A stretch of 64,000 nt of DNA from Prunus persica (lineage: Eukaryota > Streptophyta > Magnoliopsida > Rosales > Rosaceae): the NCBI RefSeq assembly GCF_000346465.2, contig NC_034009.1, positions 41,423,158-41,487,157 on the forward strand, read 5' to 3'. Both the position numbers and the translations under genes were made by a program. Shown here piece after piece: positions 10,662 through 22,721 of the stretch; position 1 is the first letter of the stretch, and every line of letters starts with the position of its first letter. The notes beneath the pieces were generated by a model, which was not told where the DNA came from, did not search any database, and was given only the letters and a program-made list of their open reading frames with translations.

Positions 10662-13097
10662 TCAGGTGCGTCCACTGATGCCATTGGGATCAGCCGTCAC
10701 TGGCAACTCAAGGTTATTGCTTTTCTCATCTTTCAATGGTGCGCTTGAGGCTAGTGGGTCTTTGCTTTTGCCCCATACCACAGTGTAGAGACCGAAGACT
10801 ATGAAAATGGCTCCAATTATACTGAGACAAAGCACAAAGGAGACAAACAAACAATCAATCAGTAAAAGAAAGATGGTCATTGCTCCGCAACCCTATTGAT
10901 GTCAGTATTGGAAAATGTTCTATTGCCGAACTGTCTGGCAACATAAGTTTTTTTATTTTCTATAGAGTCAGATTGTAAATCTCGATTCACAGTCTGGTAA
11001 GAAAACATTCCCTCGTCATCCAAACGTGGAAGTTTATATGGAGGTTTTAGTATTGTACCTTCCAAGGTGGACTTTTTCAGCTAAAACGATGGCTCCTAGG
11101 GCGGCGGTGATGATCATGCATAGAGGGCTGAAAGCTGTTACAAAAACGGGGCCTCGTTCCCTACTCACAACACCTTGCACATAATATGCAAGTCCAGAAC
11201 AAACAATTCCCTAATCACAAAGATCAATACAAAGTGTGTCAAATGCCTGCAATGTTTCTAAGCCGTGTTATATAGGGAAGATTATTGTGCACTCACAGAG
11301 TAAACTGAAGCAAGGAGCCTCGAATCCCAGCCTATAACCCAAACACTCATTTTGCGTTCCACCGCAAATGTTATTACCCCACCTTCCAACACTCCCATAA
11401 TGCATATCCAAGCTGTGAGAGAAAGCTCTGCTGGGTACTTCTTTAAAGTAAATGACTGAAGTGCAACACATATAAAAAAAAGCTTAATTAGATCAGCTTA
11501 TCACAAACATTTATCCATACGAAATTTTACAAGTTGCAAAGTATTCTCTTTGGTAGACATGATGATATGTACGTACGTTTTCAAACTATCAATTGTAAAT
11601 GTTTGACTTACTTGAACGATGAAGAAACTGGCCCAACCACCGCAACTAGCTAAGAGCATCAAGGGGCCAGCCACCCAATGCTGGTTGGTGGAGTCGGTGG
11701 TGCTAGTGCCGTGGCTGTGTGCGTGGCCTCGTATGATATCCACAATGGGGCCTTTGTACAGTGTCATCACCATGGCTCCTCCAACAGTGATTACAGTTCC
11801 CACCACCTTTGCCAGGCTATGTAGCTTCTTAACGTTCACACTCTCTAACCTGATTAATCAAAATAATAACATAATTAGGATACGACTTAGGCAAACTAAT
11901 CATTATTAATGATTATATATCATAATTCAATTAGAAAAACTAGATCAAATATTAATATGATTCTTGTGAAATTATTCGTACATAGATATGCACGAAAACG
12001 ACATTTTTAAGGAATAAGAACAAATATTAAAACATATCTAGGTGATATGATTGTTTATTCTAGGAACATACTTGCACTCACAATATTATAATTATTTTAA
12101 ATAAATAATATGGTTTTATATAATTCAAGCATGCAGTGTATTACATAAGCAGAGAATCCCAACTTTTTATTTTGGGTTTTTTTTTTTCTTTTTCCTCTTC
12201 TAGCAAATAACACGTGTACTGGCCAAGGCTTACATCATCTGTCACAAAAATTATCAAGAAGATTCCACACAAAAAAACAAAAGGTGTAATTGTTTTTTCT
12301 TTCACGTTATGTGGGAACTGATTATGATGGCATCATGTCGACCATGATTTCATCAAAAAAATAAGGGAAACAAAAAAACAAAAAAAAATCAAAACGATGA
12401 CGTGGCACGGTGTGATTGGAATAGTATATTCCAATTTCCCTTAGTGCCTTCCAATGTGTTGGCTCTTAAGCATACACTAACCTTTTTATTAACGCACTAA
12501 AATAATTACTAAGCATACTGGAATATGATTATCTACTTTTTTAACCTGAAAAAAACTGCCATTATGAAGGTGATGGCAGGAAGGACGTTGACAACAGCAG
12601 ATGCAAATGTTGCTGAGGTGTACTTCATTCCCAGAAAGTATAAGTTTTGATCAAGAACTGGCCTGTAATAATCAAATATTAATATATGATGATTGTACAT
12701 GCAATAATCTCAAAATTTATTTGCCAAATTTTAGTTGTTAGAGCATTACTCAAGAAAACCAAGCAGAACTATTCTCAGGAATATCGGGAGAGTCATTCTT
12801 GGCCTTATTTTCCTGTAAGAGAGAATGTGGTCAAGTTAGTAGGGCAAAATAAGAGATATATATATTATATAGAAACATGTACGCACATTAATATACAAAT
12901 ATTATTTCGGCATAAAATCTGATATGTTGTCAAATTGTAAATATGAATCGAAGATTTTGTTTGAATCTGTGACACAAATTAACAATTTCTTGGTACTAAT
13001 GATAATTCAAGTCTTTTGAAATATAGTTTTGGTGACATAGCGCTTATACATGCATGCATGGTTGTTTGTAAAGGGATAGAAAACAAATATATAATTG

Positions 13098-13180
<83 letters not shown>

Positions 13181-13410
13181 CTTTCAAGAACAAAGGCGAA
13201 GGGGGCAATAACACAAAAGGCAACAACATGACGGTAGACTGAGAGAACAAAGTTGCTCATGCCGTGTTTAAACGAGACCATACTGATGATATACATGCCT
13301 GCATATCCAAATTGAAGGGAGACCATAGCCAGGTAAGGCTTGATCTTGATGAGAACTGGACTCAACTTCGATCCTGTTGGACTTTGGTCTCCCATCTTTC
13401 TATTCAACAC
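10662..13410 (-). CDS. WAT1-related (nodulin MtN21 / EamA) transporter, copy A
   Basis: Predicted integral-membrane transporter with ten helices and two EamA (drug/metabolite transporter) repeats. Relatives (UMAMIT/SIAR1 type) export amino acids or auxin; the substrate here is unknown. Seven exons on the minus strand join in frame: 13410-13181, 12812-12750, 12662-12546, 11849-11612, 11455-11297, 11210-11059, 10821-10662. The product is 372 residues (367 if the internal ATG at 13395, MGDQSP, is used; that start aligns better with relatives). Landmarks: SLQFGYAGMYIISM in helix 1, EPVLDQNLYFLGMKY, GAMVMTLYKGP, GWDSRLLASVYS, RGPVFVTAFSPLCMII, and VFGLYTVVWGKSKD near the C-terminus. Family length is ~360-390. 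It is the downstream partner of a tandem pair with 16964-19355. Intron 1 starts directly with a long microsatellite. Confidence 0.93.
13101..13178. repeat. (GA)39 microsatellite abutting a splice donor
   Basis: A pure GA run of 78 bp on the plus strand, i.e. (TC)n in the transcript of the WAT1 copy A gene. The donor GT of intron 1 is at 13180-13179, so the intron begins GT followed directly by the TC run. Confidence 0.95.
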
Positions 13411-13491
13411 TTCTGTCCCTCTCTCTACTACCTCAACTAATTAATTTACTTGTATTTTGAGGGATGCCAACACTAAAATGAGGATGCTCCT

Positions 13492-13499
13492 CTTATAAG
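13492..13499 (-). promoter_or_regulatory. candidate TATA box of WAT1 copy A
   Basis: CTTATAAG lies about 85-100 bp upstream of the start codon of the gene ending at 10662. A comparable TATAAG motif sits upstream of the tandem paralogue. Position only; no transcript data. Confidence 0.35.
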
Positions 13500-13561
13500 C
13501 CTAAAAAGCAAAAAAAAAGGAGACAATATTTCAAAATCATACGTACATGTCCAAGCCACTA

Positions 13562-13564
<3 letters not shown>

Positions 13565-13606
<42 letters not shown>
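13565..13606. repeat. (CT)21 microsatellite
   Basis: Pure CT run upstream of WAT1 copy A, shortly before the assembly gap. Confidence 0.9.
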
Positions 13607-13609
<3 letters not shown>

Positions 13610-13639
13610 CCTGTATCCTGAGTATCACGCGCACACTCG

Positions 13640-13739
13640 NNNNNNNNNNNNNNNNNNNNNNNNNNNNNNNNNNNNNNNNNNNNNNNNNNNNNNNNNNNNN
13701 NNNNNNNNNNNNNNNNNNNNNNNNNNNNNNNNNNNNNNN
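13640..13739. other. assembly gap (100 N)
   Basis: Exactly 100 undetermined bases, the conventional placeholder for a gap of unknown size. It lies in the upstream region of WAT1 copy A. Confidence 1.
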
Positions 13740-13959
13740 AAAAAAAAAAGAGAGAGAGATTTGGCACATATATATTTTGGTGTGCGAGAGGTAGGAGGGG
13801 CCCCTCTATCGCTCTCCTCTCTCTCTCTCACTCACAAAATATATAGACTCTCCCGCGCGCGTATCTCTCACACACACACACTCTATTTTTTTTTTGGGTG
13901 GGAAAAAAAAACGCCCCCCCCCTCCCCCACAAATATATATATAGAAAAAAAAAAACACG

Positions 13960-13995
<36 letters not shown>

Positions 13996-14080
13996 CTCTC
14001 TCTCTCTCTCTCTCTTACGGATTCTCTTATCCATTAACCAAAGACACCCATATACCAAGCAACTAGAGAGAGAGAGAGAG
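13740..14080. other. low-complexity, probably low-quality contig edge
   Basis: This stretch is almost entirely homopolymers and dinucleotide runs: poly(A), poly(T), poly(C), (TA)n at 13963-13990, (CT)n at ~13991-14015, (AC)n, 'cgcgcgcg' and (GA)n at ~14066-14084. The composition is unlike the surrounding DNA and it abuts the N gap, so it may be collapsed or erroneous assembly. Apparent open frames here are repeat artefacts. Confidence 0.6.
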
Positions 14081-16963
14081 AGAGGAATTTAATTAAGTGG
14101 ATCTCTATGAAAATATAATGCTTTTCCTTTTTTCCTTATATTTATTTTATTGGAAGTGGGGATTCGATTCATTGACCACCAAATGAAATTTAGGCTAAGT
14201 GCTTTAGCATGATAGACGCGGGAGGCTAAGCTTATGTGGAGTTTGGGAGAGGAAGTGGGTGCTATGAAGAGTGGACAGCACTTCAACTAATAAGCTAATT
14301 AAGACATGTCCTAGTTAAATCTCTAATTTCTTTTTTGGGGAGTTTTCATGGTATATGAACTTTAAATTAATGACCTCACTCCTCATCAAATAATTAGTGG
14401 GATTGACATGGATGGTAAGATTTGTCTAGGCAACGCACTACATGTTGATAATCTTCAATTTTGTCGCCTAAAAAGCATCCCAAATCCCGGTTAAGGTTAG
14501 CTAAACTTCTTCGTTTAGAAAAAGGTTAGCTAAATTTCTAGCATGGGCTAGCTTCATGCTACTACTTTATATATAACTTTGCCAATCAGCAAGCCACTAA
14601 TTATTCAAGGGGCGGAAATTAAGGCTACTAATGGAAAACCCATTCTCCACATTCAGGCATTTTGGCTTATAAGCAAGCCACGAAATGATTCTCTCCTCAT
14701 AAACTGCAAATCACATAATATTTAGTTAATCACTTCCATCACTTTTTAAAAACATATATTAAGATTACAAACTTCTTTCTTTATTCCCGCCGTACAATTT
14801 TTCTTCATTTTTATGCGTCGCCTTGCGAAAGAGTCGAAGAAATATTGCTAATCACATCCAATTACAAAAACCGTCCATGTGCATGTCCTATCATTCTATG
14901 CAAATTTTACTCTCTTTTTTTGGCAATGTTCTGTGTGCTTTGCTCCTATATGTTCATGAAATAACAAGCTTAGTAGCTAGCCCTTTTAGAGTGGCTTCAT
15001 CTGAAAAGATGCTTATTAAATTTCAGAGAGATGGATCAACAGCTCACTACTAGTAATACTGATATTATCCTCAATTTAATCACCTACAAAGCTCAATAGG
15101 TGTGTGACTTATATTCTTTAACAATGTCTTTGCCTTACAGCAATATATAGTGGGGAAGAGAAAAGAATAACCTATTGAGTTTAAAATATGTATATAGATA
15201 TTATAATCGCACTGTATTTTCACTATATATTTTTCCTGGATGAGTATAAAACACCTGGGGAGACAAAGTCCAAACATATAAAGTTTGTGGTTTCGTGTTT
15301 GGATTCCACGAAAACAATTAATCAGGTTGGTGGAATCCCACCATATAATCTTGATACTGTCTTTGAAAAGAGAATGTGGTTAGAATTATTCCAAAAATAA
15401 AAAATAAAAAAGAGCAAAAGTACCGGCCAACCTTTTTTTTTTCTTCCTTTAGGTGGTGAAATTTATTGGCCACTTCTAGTGTGTTTTTACTGTCCTCATG
15501 CTCTAATTTGTAAGTGTATGTCGATATGCAGTGAGAGAAGATACTTTAATTTAGAACTACGATGAGAGGAAGGAAGGAAAAAAAAAAAAAAAACTTGTTT
15601 ATTCATGTAATATGTCCTTAGTTACGTATTATGGATAAGAATATGCCAGAGATTCAAATCTTGATGAGATGAACAAAAATAGAAGATCGAGTTAGCGGTC
15701 TAGCTCAATGAAAAAAAACCTTGACTTTTAAATTAGAGGTTTTAAGTTCAAACCCCAAAGGCATCTTAGTTTTGTGTATGTGAAAAACCCCTTACTCTGT
15801 AGTTTCGATATCGCTTGTACTCAAAAAAGAAAAAAAAGAGAAGATTGCAAGAGAGCAGCAGATCTGTTAGTACAATCACCATGTGCATGAAGCAAATCTC
15901 CTTTTTTTTTTCTTTCTTCTTTCAATTTGCAAAGGCTATATTCTTATTCTTCCGAATGGCCCTAGAGCAAGTGACCACTTGTAAGAATTTTTAGATTTTA
16001 ATCCACCAAAAGTTCTTATATTAAGGATTGATACAACACCTACAAACTTCTCTTTTTCTTATTTTTCAATAGTGACGTACTTGCTTTTTCCCCACCCAAC
16101 TGATATAGTTTACAAGCCAATGGTGTCGTCTAACATGTTCTGAATTTTATTTTTAAAACCCAATGTACAAAGTTATATTGAAAAAAACATACTGAATTGC
16201 AAGTCCTTTTTATTCAGACCACACAATAAAGAAGGTCCTTACCATATATGGTGTGTCATATTGGCTCTAGTGTCGTACCGTAAACGGCAGAATACAAATT
16301 TCCACAAATCAGATAGGTTTGAAGAAAGAGGCCCCCTAGCTACCTAATAGAATATATAACATGTGATAGAATTTGAAAAGGAACTGACAATATCACAATT
16401 ATCTCAAATCAACCTAATTTTCTTGCATGACATGTGCACCTTGTTGATAGTTGATACTCTAGGCTTGTACTATATAAAGAGATCATTTGACAAGTTATTA
16501 CATTCTCTCAAACAACATCAATTTCTCTCAATTTTATCAATCTTAATTATGTTAGTTTAAGAATAAATCTATTTATTCCACGTTGACAGATCACATTACT
16601 GGTTGTATCTTTATGTAATATCCACCGAATCCCACTAATACGAGAAATGTGATGATGAGTATATATAATATATGCAGCATTATTCATAAGATCTAATAAG
16701 ATGCCCAAAAAAGAAAAAGAAAAGAAAGAAGAAAATAGTTGGAGAACATTGTGCAAGCTATACAGAATTGACATGGGTATATATTCTTATATATTGGGGC
16801 TTGTTGACAGCGTTTTTCAACTAGATAATAAGAAGCTAGCTCTTAGAAAAGAGGCGGATTGCTACATGCTAATCATAGATTCATAATTACAATCAAATTC
16901 AAAAGGGCGATTAAAAAGACATTTCTGGTTCTTTATAAATTCAAATTTAAAGTAAGATTAGCA
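14081..16963. other. intergenic between the tandem WAT1 genes
   Basis: Apart from a SINE-like insertion at 15690-15838, nothing coding is recognised. The stretch is A+T-rich with several oligo(A)/(T) tracts. It contains the 3' flank of WAT1 copy B (gene end at 16964) and the far-upstream region of copy A. Confidence 0.5.
15690..15838 (+). mobile_element. tRNA-derived SINE-like retroposon
   Basis: An A-box-like 'gcggtctagctcaatg' (15696-15711) is followed ~35 bp later by a B-box-like 'ttttaagttcaaacccc', then a body and an A-rich tail. Imperfect flanking duplications agaagatcg (15681-15689) and agaagattg (15839-15847) match at 8 of 9 positions. The box spacing and tail fit a plant tRNA-derived SINE. 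The A box is degenerate and the copy is old. Confidence 0.6.
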
Positions 16964-19349
16964 TTATTTTTGGACCGTCATATATTGCATTTGGGATGGC
17001 TGGTCGCTGCCCTTTTTGTCAATGACCAATTTAGTCCCATTGATAGCACTTCCATTAGAAATTGGCAATTCGTGAGCTTCATCCTTCATAGCAGGACTGG
17101 ATGGCACTGCTGAGCTTTTACAATAATCCTTGCTTTTACCCCACACCACAGAATAAAGGCCAAACACGATGATCACGCCTCCAATTATACTACACATCAA
17201 GTTTTAAAATTAAAAAAACAAAAAACAAAGAGGGAATTTTTATATATAAACGTTAGTCTAAATTAATCTAATATATGGGGAGAAATATTTGAACTTGGGT
17301 GCAACAGAGCAGGCTCACTATCTTGACCAACTAGCATAACTCACGTCTTTATCAAAAAGAAATTAAATATACAAAGTATAACTATTCAGATAAAGATCAT
17401 ATCAATACTTAAAGTTGATTGATTACATCACAAAGATATATATACCTTCTCTAAAGTATTTGTTCTTGAGAAAAGCTGCGTCACAAGACGTACGACATCA
17501 CAACACACTTTGTACATGCCATTATTATTCCTCATTATCGATAATTTTAATTAATTAGGATTGGAATTTGTCATAATATAGGAATAATGTGCACAACTTA
17601 CCAAAATGTGGCATATACCAGAAGATTAGGATTAAGAAAAATTCAAGACAGAGGAAATATGATGTTAACCCAATTTTAGTTTTTCTTTTTCTTTACCTGC
17701 CAAGGTGAAGTTTCTCAGCTAGAATAATGGAACCCAGAATAGAGACGATGATCATGCAGAGAGGGTTGAAAGCTGTTACGAAAACCGGGCCTCTAGTCTT
17801 CATCACCAAGCCTTGCACGTAGTAAGTAATTCCAGAGCCAATTATTCCCTAAATCATTGACAGTGCATCTTCTAATTAGTTAAAAATGAACAGAAAAAAA
17901 ATCACAATCTACAATTGAATGTACTAGACACATTTAAAAATGGCAATTCGTGTTAGCAGGTCGTGTTCCCGTTGCATTGTATGGAACTAACCGAGTAGAG
18001 AGGCGCTAGGAGCCTCGAATCCCAGCCGACCGCCCACGCACTAGCACGACGCTCTACAGTAACTGCCACGGCTGCACCTTGCAACGCTCCCACCAAGCAT
18101 ATCAAGCAGGAAAGTGAGATGTTTGCAGGGTATTTCTTCACTGTTATGGACTGGATATCGATACGTAAATTAACGTCAATCACGTCACATATATTAAGCT
18201 TCATATTACATGCATGCAAGCATAATTTAATTACTGATCATGCAATTAATACTTACTTGCAATACGTAGAAACAGGACCAAGCAACACAACCTATGAGGA
18301 TGAAGAGTGTCCCGGTTACCCAGTGTTGGTCGGAGGATGTAGTGGTGCTGCTGTGGCTGCTGGTTTTGTGTGACCATAGGAGGTCAACGACAGGGCCTTT
18401 GTACACTGTCATCAGCAAGGCGCCGGCAAAAGTTACTAGGGTTCCTATCACCTTGGCTTGACTGCGTACCTCTTTCATCTTTACACTTTCTACCCTGCAA
18501 TAAATTTTTTTTGCCGAACTTATGTTGTTAGACGAATACTTATTTTTCCGAATTATGAATTAGGAATGAATCTAAGTCATTGATTTTTACCGAAAAATAA
18601 CTGCGATAACAAAGGTAACAGACGGGACGGCGTTCATGATAGCAGATGTAAATGATGCCGATGTGTATTTCATCCCCAAGTATGTAAACCCCTGATCAAC
18701 AATTGGCCTGCACAATCAGGTGAATACGTATTTAAAATAAAATAAAATAAACCAAGTCATACGCATTAGCATTGGTCTCCCCTATCTTTGTTTGCTCCTA
18801 GCTAGCTAGTAGTCACGATCAACATTCAACTGTACATGATTGGGAACCTGTGGGACAGCTGTACAACTTTTTTTATTTTTTTATTTTTAATAAGTTTAAA
18901 ACTTTACATGTACCACATTTAATGATTGCATTCGTTACAGACGTGAAATTCATATACGATTAGCAATACTTAGTATGCTTGTTAGTGAGAGATCTTTACT
19001 CTAGGAATCCCAGCACCATTATGTGCAAAAAGGTGGAAATCGTCATTTTTGGTCTCTTTGTCCTGTAAAACAAATGAAAATTAATTCACAGAGAAAAAAC
19101 TGAATTAATTTCAGATTATTATTACTTAAATGTGACTAATTAGAGATAGAAATACCTTTCAAGAACCAAGGCGAAAGGAGCAAGGAAGAGGGCTGCAGCA
19201 GCATTGCGATAGACGATGAGAACAAATCGGTTCATGCCATGGTTGAGAGTAACCATGCTGATTATGTATATCCCTGCACTCCCAAATTGCAAGCTCACAA
19301 CAAGCAAATAAGGTTTCAGCTTCTTCAACACAACACCAAACTGCCCACA

Positions 19350-19355
<6 letters not shown>
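16964..19355 (-). CDS. WAT1-related (nodulin MtN21 / EamA) transporter, copy B
   Basis: Second member of the tandem pair, 384 residues. Seven minus-strand exons: 19355-19156, 19062-19000, 18707-18591, 18494-18257, 18150-17992, 17848-17697, 17189-16964. The five internal exons are 63, 117, 238, 159 and 152 nt, exactly the lengths in copy A, so the genes arose by duplication. Landmarks: SLQFGSAGIYIISM, NHGMNRFVLIVYR, EPIVDQGFTYLGMKY, GALLMTVYKGPVV, GWDSRLLAPLYS, RGPVFVTAFNPLCMII, VFGLYSVVWGKSKD. Copy B has a longer hydrophilic C-tail than copy A. Ten-helix membrane transporter, probably of amino acids or auxin; substrate not determinable. Intron 6 (17190-17696) contains a SINE-like fragment around 17281-17345. 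The start ATG is immediately preceded by a GA tract. Confidence 0.93.

Positions 19356-19385
<30 letters not shown>
19356..19385 (-). repeat. (CT)15 tract directly before the start codon of WAT1 copy B
   Basis: In transcript orientation this is (AG)15 ending right at the ATG. GA/CT tracts in plant 5' leaders can be bound by BPC/GAGA-type proteins; a regulatory role is inference only. Confidence 0.85.
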
Positions 19386-19387
<2 letters not shown>

Positions 19388-19467
19388 ATTTAACTTAATT
19401 TCTTCCTTGTGAGAAGTGGAACTGGTTGTTGATTGGGGATGAAATTAAAAGGTGCTTGCAATGGCCT

Positions 19468-19475
19468 TCTTATAG
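19468..19475 (-). promoter_or_regulatory. candidate TATA box of WAT1 copy B
   Basis: CTATAAGA on the minus strand, ~113 bp upstream of the ATG at 19355, a plausible distance given the GA-tract leader. Confidence 0.4.
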
Positions 19476-20254
19476 AGAAAAAAAATATTAATTATGATAG
19501 GATAATAAACCCACTATTGTGCTATCATGTCCACCTATACTGTATTTAGTTTATTGTTAGATTCTTTGATATGAGACGTATACATTATCGCTTGTACAGA
19601 GCCACTCATACCAACACCCACTTGAAGAAAAAGGGTTTTATTTTGCAATCTCTGTGGATGCATGGCCCTGTCTTTGAAAGTATGCTTGCTTCGGTCATTA
19701 CTGATAGGCAAATGTGCAATTGTGCTTTTGTGTGTCTTTGTGCTTCAATTGTGCTCGTTGGTTGTGTATGGGAGTTTCATTTTACAATGAAAATAGATGT
19801 AGCTGCTTTAATATCTTGTCTGTCTCTTTTCAGGAGGGGTCGATCTCATCTTAAAGAACTCATAGATATTTCTTGAAAATTTTGGGCAAACAAACCATCA
19901 CCAACTCTTTTTTGTAATCACAAAAGTTCTTAAACCAAATTACAGTAAACACCAACTATTATATCTAATGGTTTTGCTAAATATGTATCAGTGTAATTTT
20001 TGGTTAAGCAAGATAGAGGAAGGTAGGGATCAAATTTTTGTTTTGGATAAGATTAGCAATAAGCTGATGTCTACAGCTAAGTTTTATAAGGTTTCTTCTA
20101 GTTGATGGATGTGAAAAGAGCCATGCATCTTGCGTGCACATATTTATATATAGTTGCTTCCCATTCAGCATGCATGATGAGGACAGGTCATGCTAATCCA
20201 TTAAGTAATTGAGCTTTTAACTGTACCATTATTGAGACTTATATATCTTTTATT

Positions 20255-20365
20255 TTATTTTATTTATAAAAACGATATTTTACTTTAATATAATCTAAAA
20301 TACCAGAAGGGATATTCGAACTCAGTGCATAGTGGGAAGCATATCCGCTCAAACCAACTTGACTA
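20255..20365 (-). mobile_element. SINE-like fragment, minus strand
   Basis: On the minus strand 'agtcaagttggtttgagc' (A-box-like, 20347-20364) precedes 'actgagttcgaatat' (B-box-like, 20312-20326), followed by an A/T-rich tail. The arrangement matches other SINE-like copies in this window. No target duplication fixed. Confidence 0.4.
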
Positions 20366-22721
20366 TATATATATATATATATGTATGATTTTTTTAAACA
20401 TTTGTTAATCAATCAAAAAAGTTCTGTGCACAAACTTGGAACCTTTTAATTCTTTGTAGGAGATCAAAATTACCAATCAGACAATGCCCTACCATTTAAT
20501 TTTTCTTGTCGTTGCAGGGACCCTTTGGTTACCTAAATGGGATAAACACATTCCTTTGCAACTGGTGCATACATATATGACTTGGGTCAAAGAAACCTTC
20601 TGATGTTATTATTTTTGATTGAGAAAAAGCAATGTATTCAGTGAAAAAAGATTACCGCAGATTTTCAATGAAAGTATCTTGAATAATATCAGGAAGATCG
20701 TGACACCATGAAGATGCATGAATCAAAAAAATAAATAAAACTATGCTAATCTATGCACCGCTTCTGAATTTTGATCAATGTGAAAAGTGTTTTTTTTCTC
20801 TCGCTCTTTTCAAATCTTATCGTTTTCATGCTAGAAACATGGCAAAACCTTGTGTAGAAAAAAGAGCATTATGTTTGAAATGTTTGGCATGCTTGTCGGA
20901 GTGTCAATCAATATAAATATACATAAACTTATTTTAGGGATATGTTTATATGGCTCACTTTACCTTATATTTTACTAATTTAAATTTAAATTTTATTTTT
21001 TATTATAAGAATGATCTAAATGCTTGAAAAATAGAATGATTGAATCGATGAACTCATGTAAGAAATTTCTTAATTGAATATATCCATCAATAAAGATGAC
21101 TCTACATATTTGTGAACATTTAGCGATTCGTGGCTAAATAATGTGGGACGGCTAAAGGAGGGAGAATTGACTCATCATTTTTAATGAGAATGGAAATAAA
21201 CAGCAAGAAAGAAGCTTTAAAATGATCTTAACATGCTAGACAGAGATGCCCCTAGCTAGCAAATCAAGTTGTGAAGTGTTTGGAACAACTACTATTTAAC
21301 TCCTCATCACTTTAAGAAAAAGTGAGTGACAAAGAAAGAAGGCAGATGCATGAGTTTTAGTGAAGAGAAGTTTGGTCAAAGAAATAAATGCATATCTATT
21401 ACTTTTGGTACTTTTGATTGTGGTGTGATTTAAAATTTAACAACTTTCCTGCTCTTCTGCATAATATATGAGATGAAAGGACCTTTGCGTGTAATCCCCT
21501 TTTCCCTCATCTTTTTAAGTGCTAATGGCAAAGTTGAGTTCATCTTCCGATAAGCAATAATCAATGATTGCTTTTCCTTTAGTTTTTTTTCCCTTTGAAT
21601 AATAATAATTTATATTTTCATAATTAATTAATTGTATAAGTATCATTGTCATGTTTCCTTTTTAAAAATAATAGTAGCAACTTGAAAAGCAAAATTTTTT
21701 TTTTCTTTCTCATTTTAATAGGGCATTTTTCTCAATATAATGTATTAATTATGAATATTTATTTACAAGTTTTTTATGTCAAAATATTGGAGTGACATAT
21801 ACTGTATCCTATCTTTAGTATCCACTGAAAAAAAAAATGCATTTAAAATGGATAACTCATTTTCATTCAAAAGGGTGACGGATTTGATCCTTGTAATGTT
21901 TTAGAAAATAAAGATTTCGAGAAAGAGAGTGAAGGAAAATAAAGTGATGGAAATCTGTCTTCTTACAAGAAAGCAAGAGGAGAGATTAAAGCGGACAAGA
22001 AAACTTTTCCATGAATTGTAATAATGCTTGAAGATTAAAGAATTTGCTTTCTTTTAATTCCAATGCAAAATGGGGTTTTTTTTTTCACTTTTAATTAGGA
22101 TTAAATTGAGTTTTTTATTTTAAGGATGATGTATCCAATTGAAATTCCTTAAATTAAATTTCAATGAGGCGAAAACAAAAGTCAAGCAGAACATTAGAAC
22201 AAACTACAAAGACATCTGCGTCAACAAAAGTGAGTGAATTAATTGTGGAACTTGTTTAAGGGTTGTGATTTAAAACAAATCTTGCAACTTTCAAAACGTT
22301 TTCTTTTTCTTTTTATAGATAATGGACCACCTTCTCAATGATACATTTTTAACTTTTTATTTATTTATTTATTTATTTTTTTTTTGAGAAATATAAAATT
22401 GCGGGTTAGTCTAATGTCTCCTTCCACAGACCCCCGAGAGACCAATTATTGAGAAAGGATGAGAATGGAAGGGGGTAGGTGTCCATCTTGCATACGTAGT
22501 TTCATCTACATTTTTCATTGATAGAAAACAGTCAACTGTAAAGGAAATAAAGGCAGAAGAACAAAAAGGGATCAAGAAAGAAGGGTCAAAAGAAAATTTG
22601 TCTGGCCATTCACTAAAAGTTGGCTACAAAGTTGATGTGATCTACAAATTCCTTTATAATTCAAGATACATGCCAAATAGCCAATCACAAAACTTCACTT
22701 CTACATAGGGTCCAAAACCCA

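Larger units (their letters stand above)
19386..22721. other. intergenic, A+T-rich
   Basis: No gene recognised. A 101-codon frame at 19571-19876 has no recognisable domain. A SINE-like copy lies at 20255-20365. The remainder is A+T-rich with oligo(T) tracts. The 3' flank of the glutaredoxin-like gene begins near 22720. Confidence 0.5.

Noticed and set aside
13016..13410. Open frames of alternating residues over the GA/CT run (e.g. RERERE or SLSLSL peptides)
   Set aside because: They are translations of the microsatellite in intron 1 of the WAT1 gene and have no protein character beyond it.
19571..19876. 101-codon plus-strand frame
   Set aside because: No recognisable domain, no promoter or splice context and ordinary intergenic composition; not supported as a gene.
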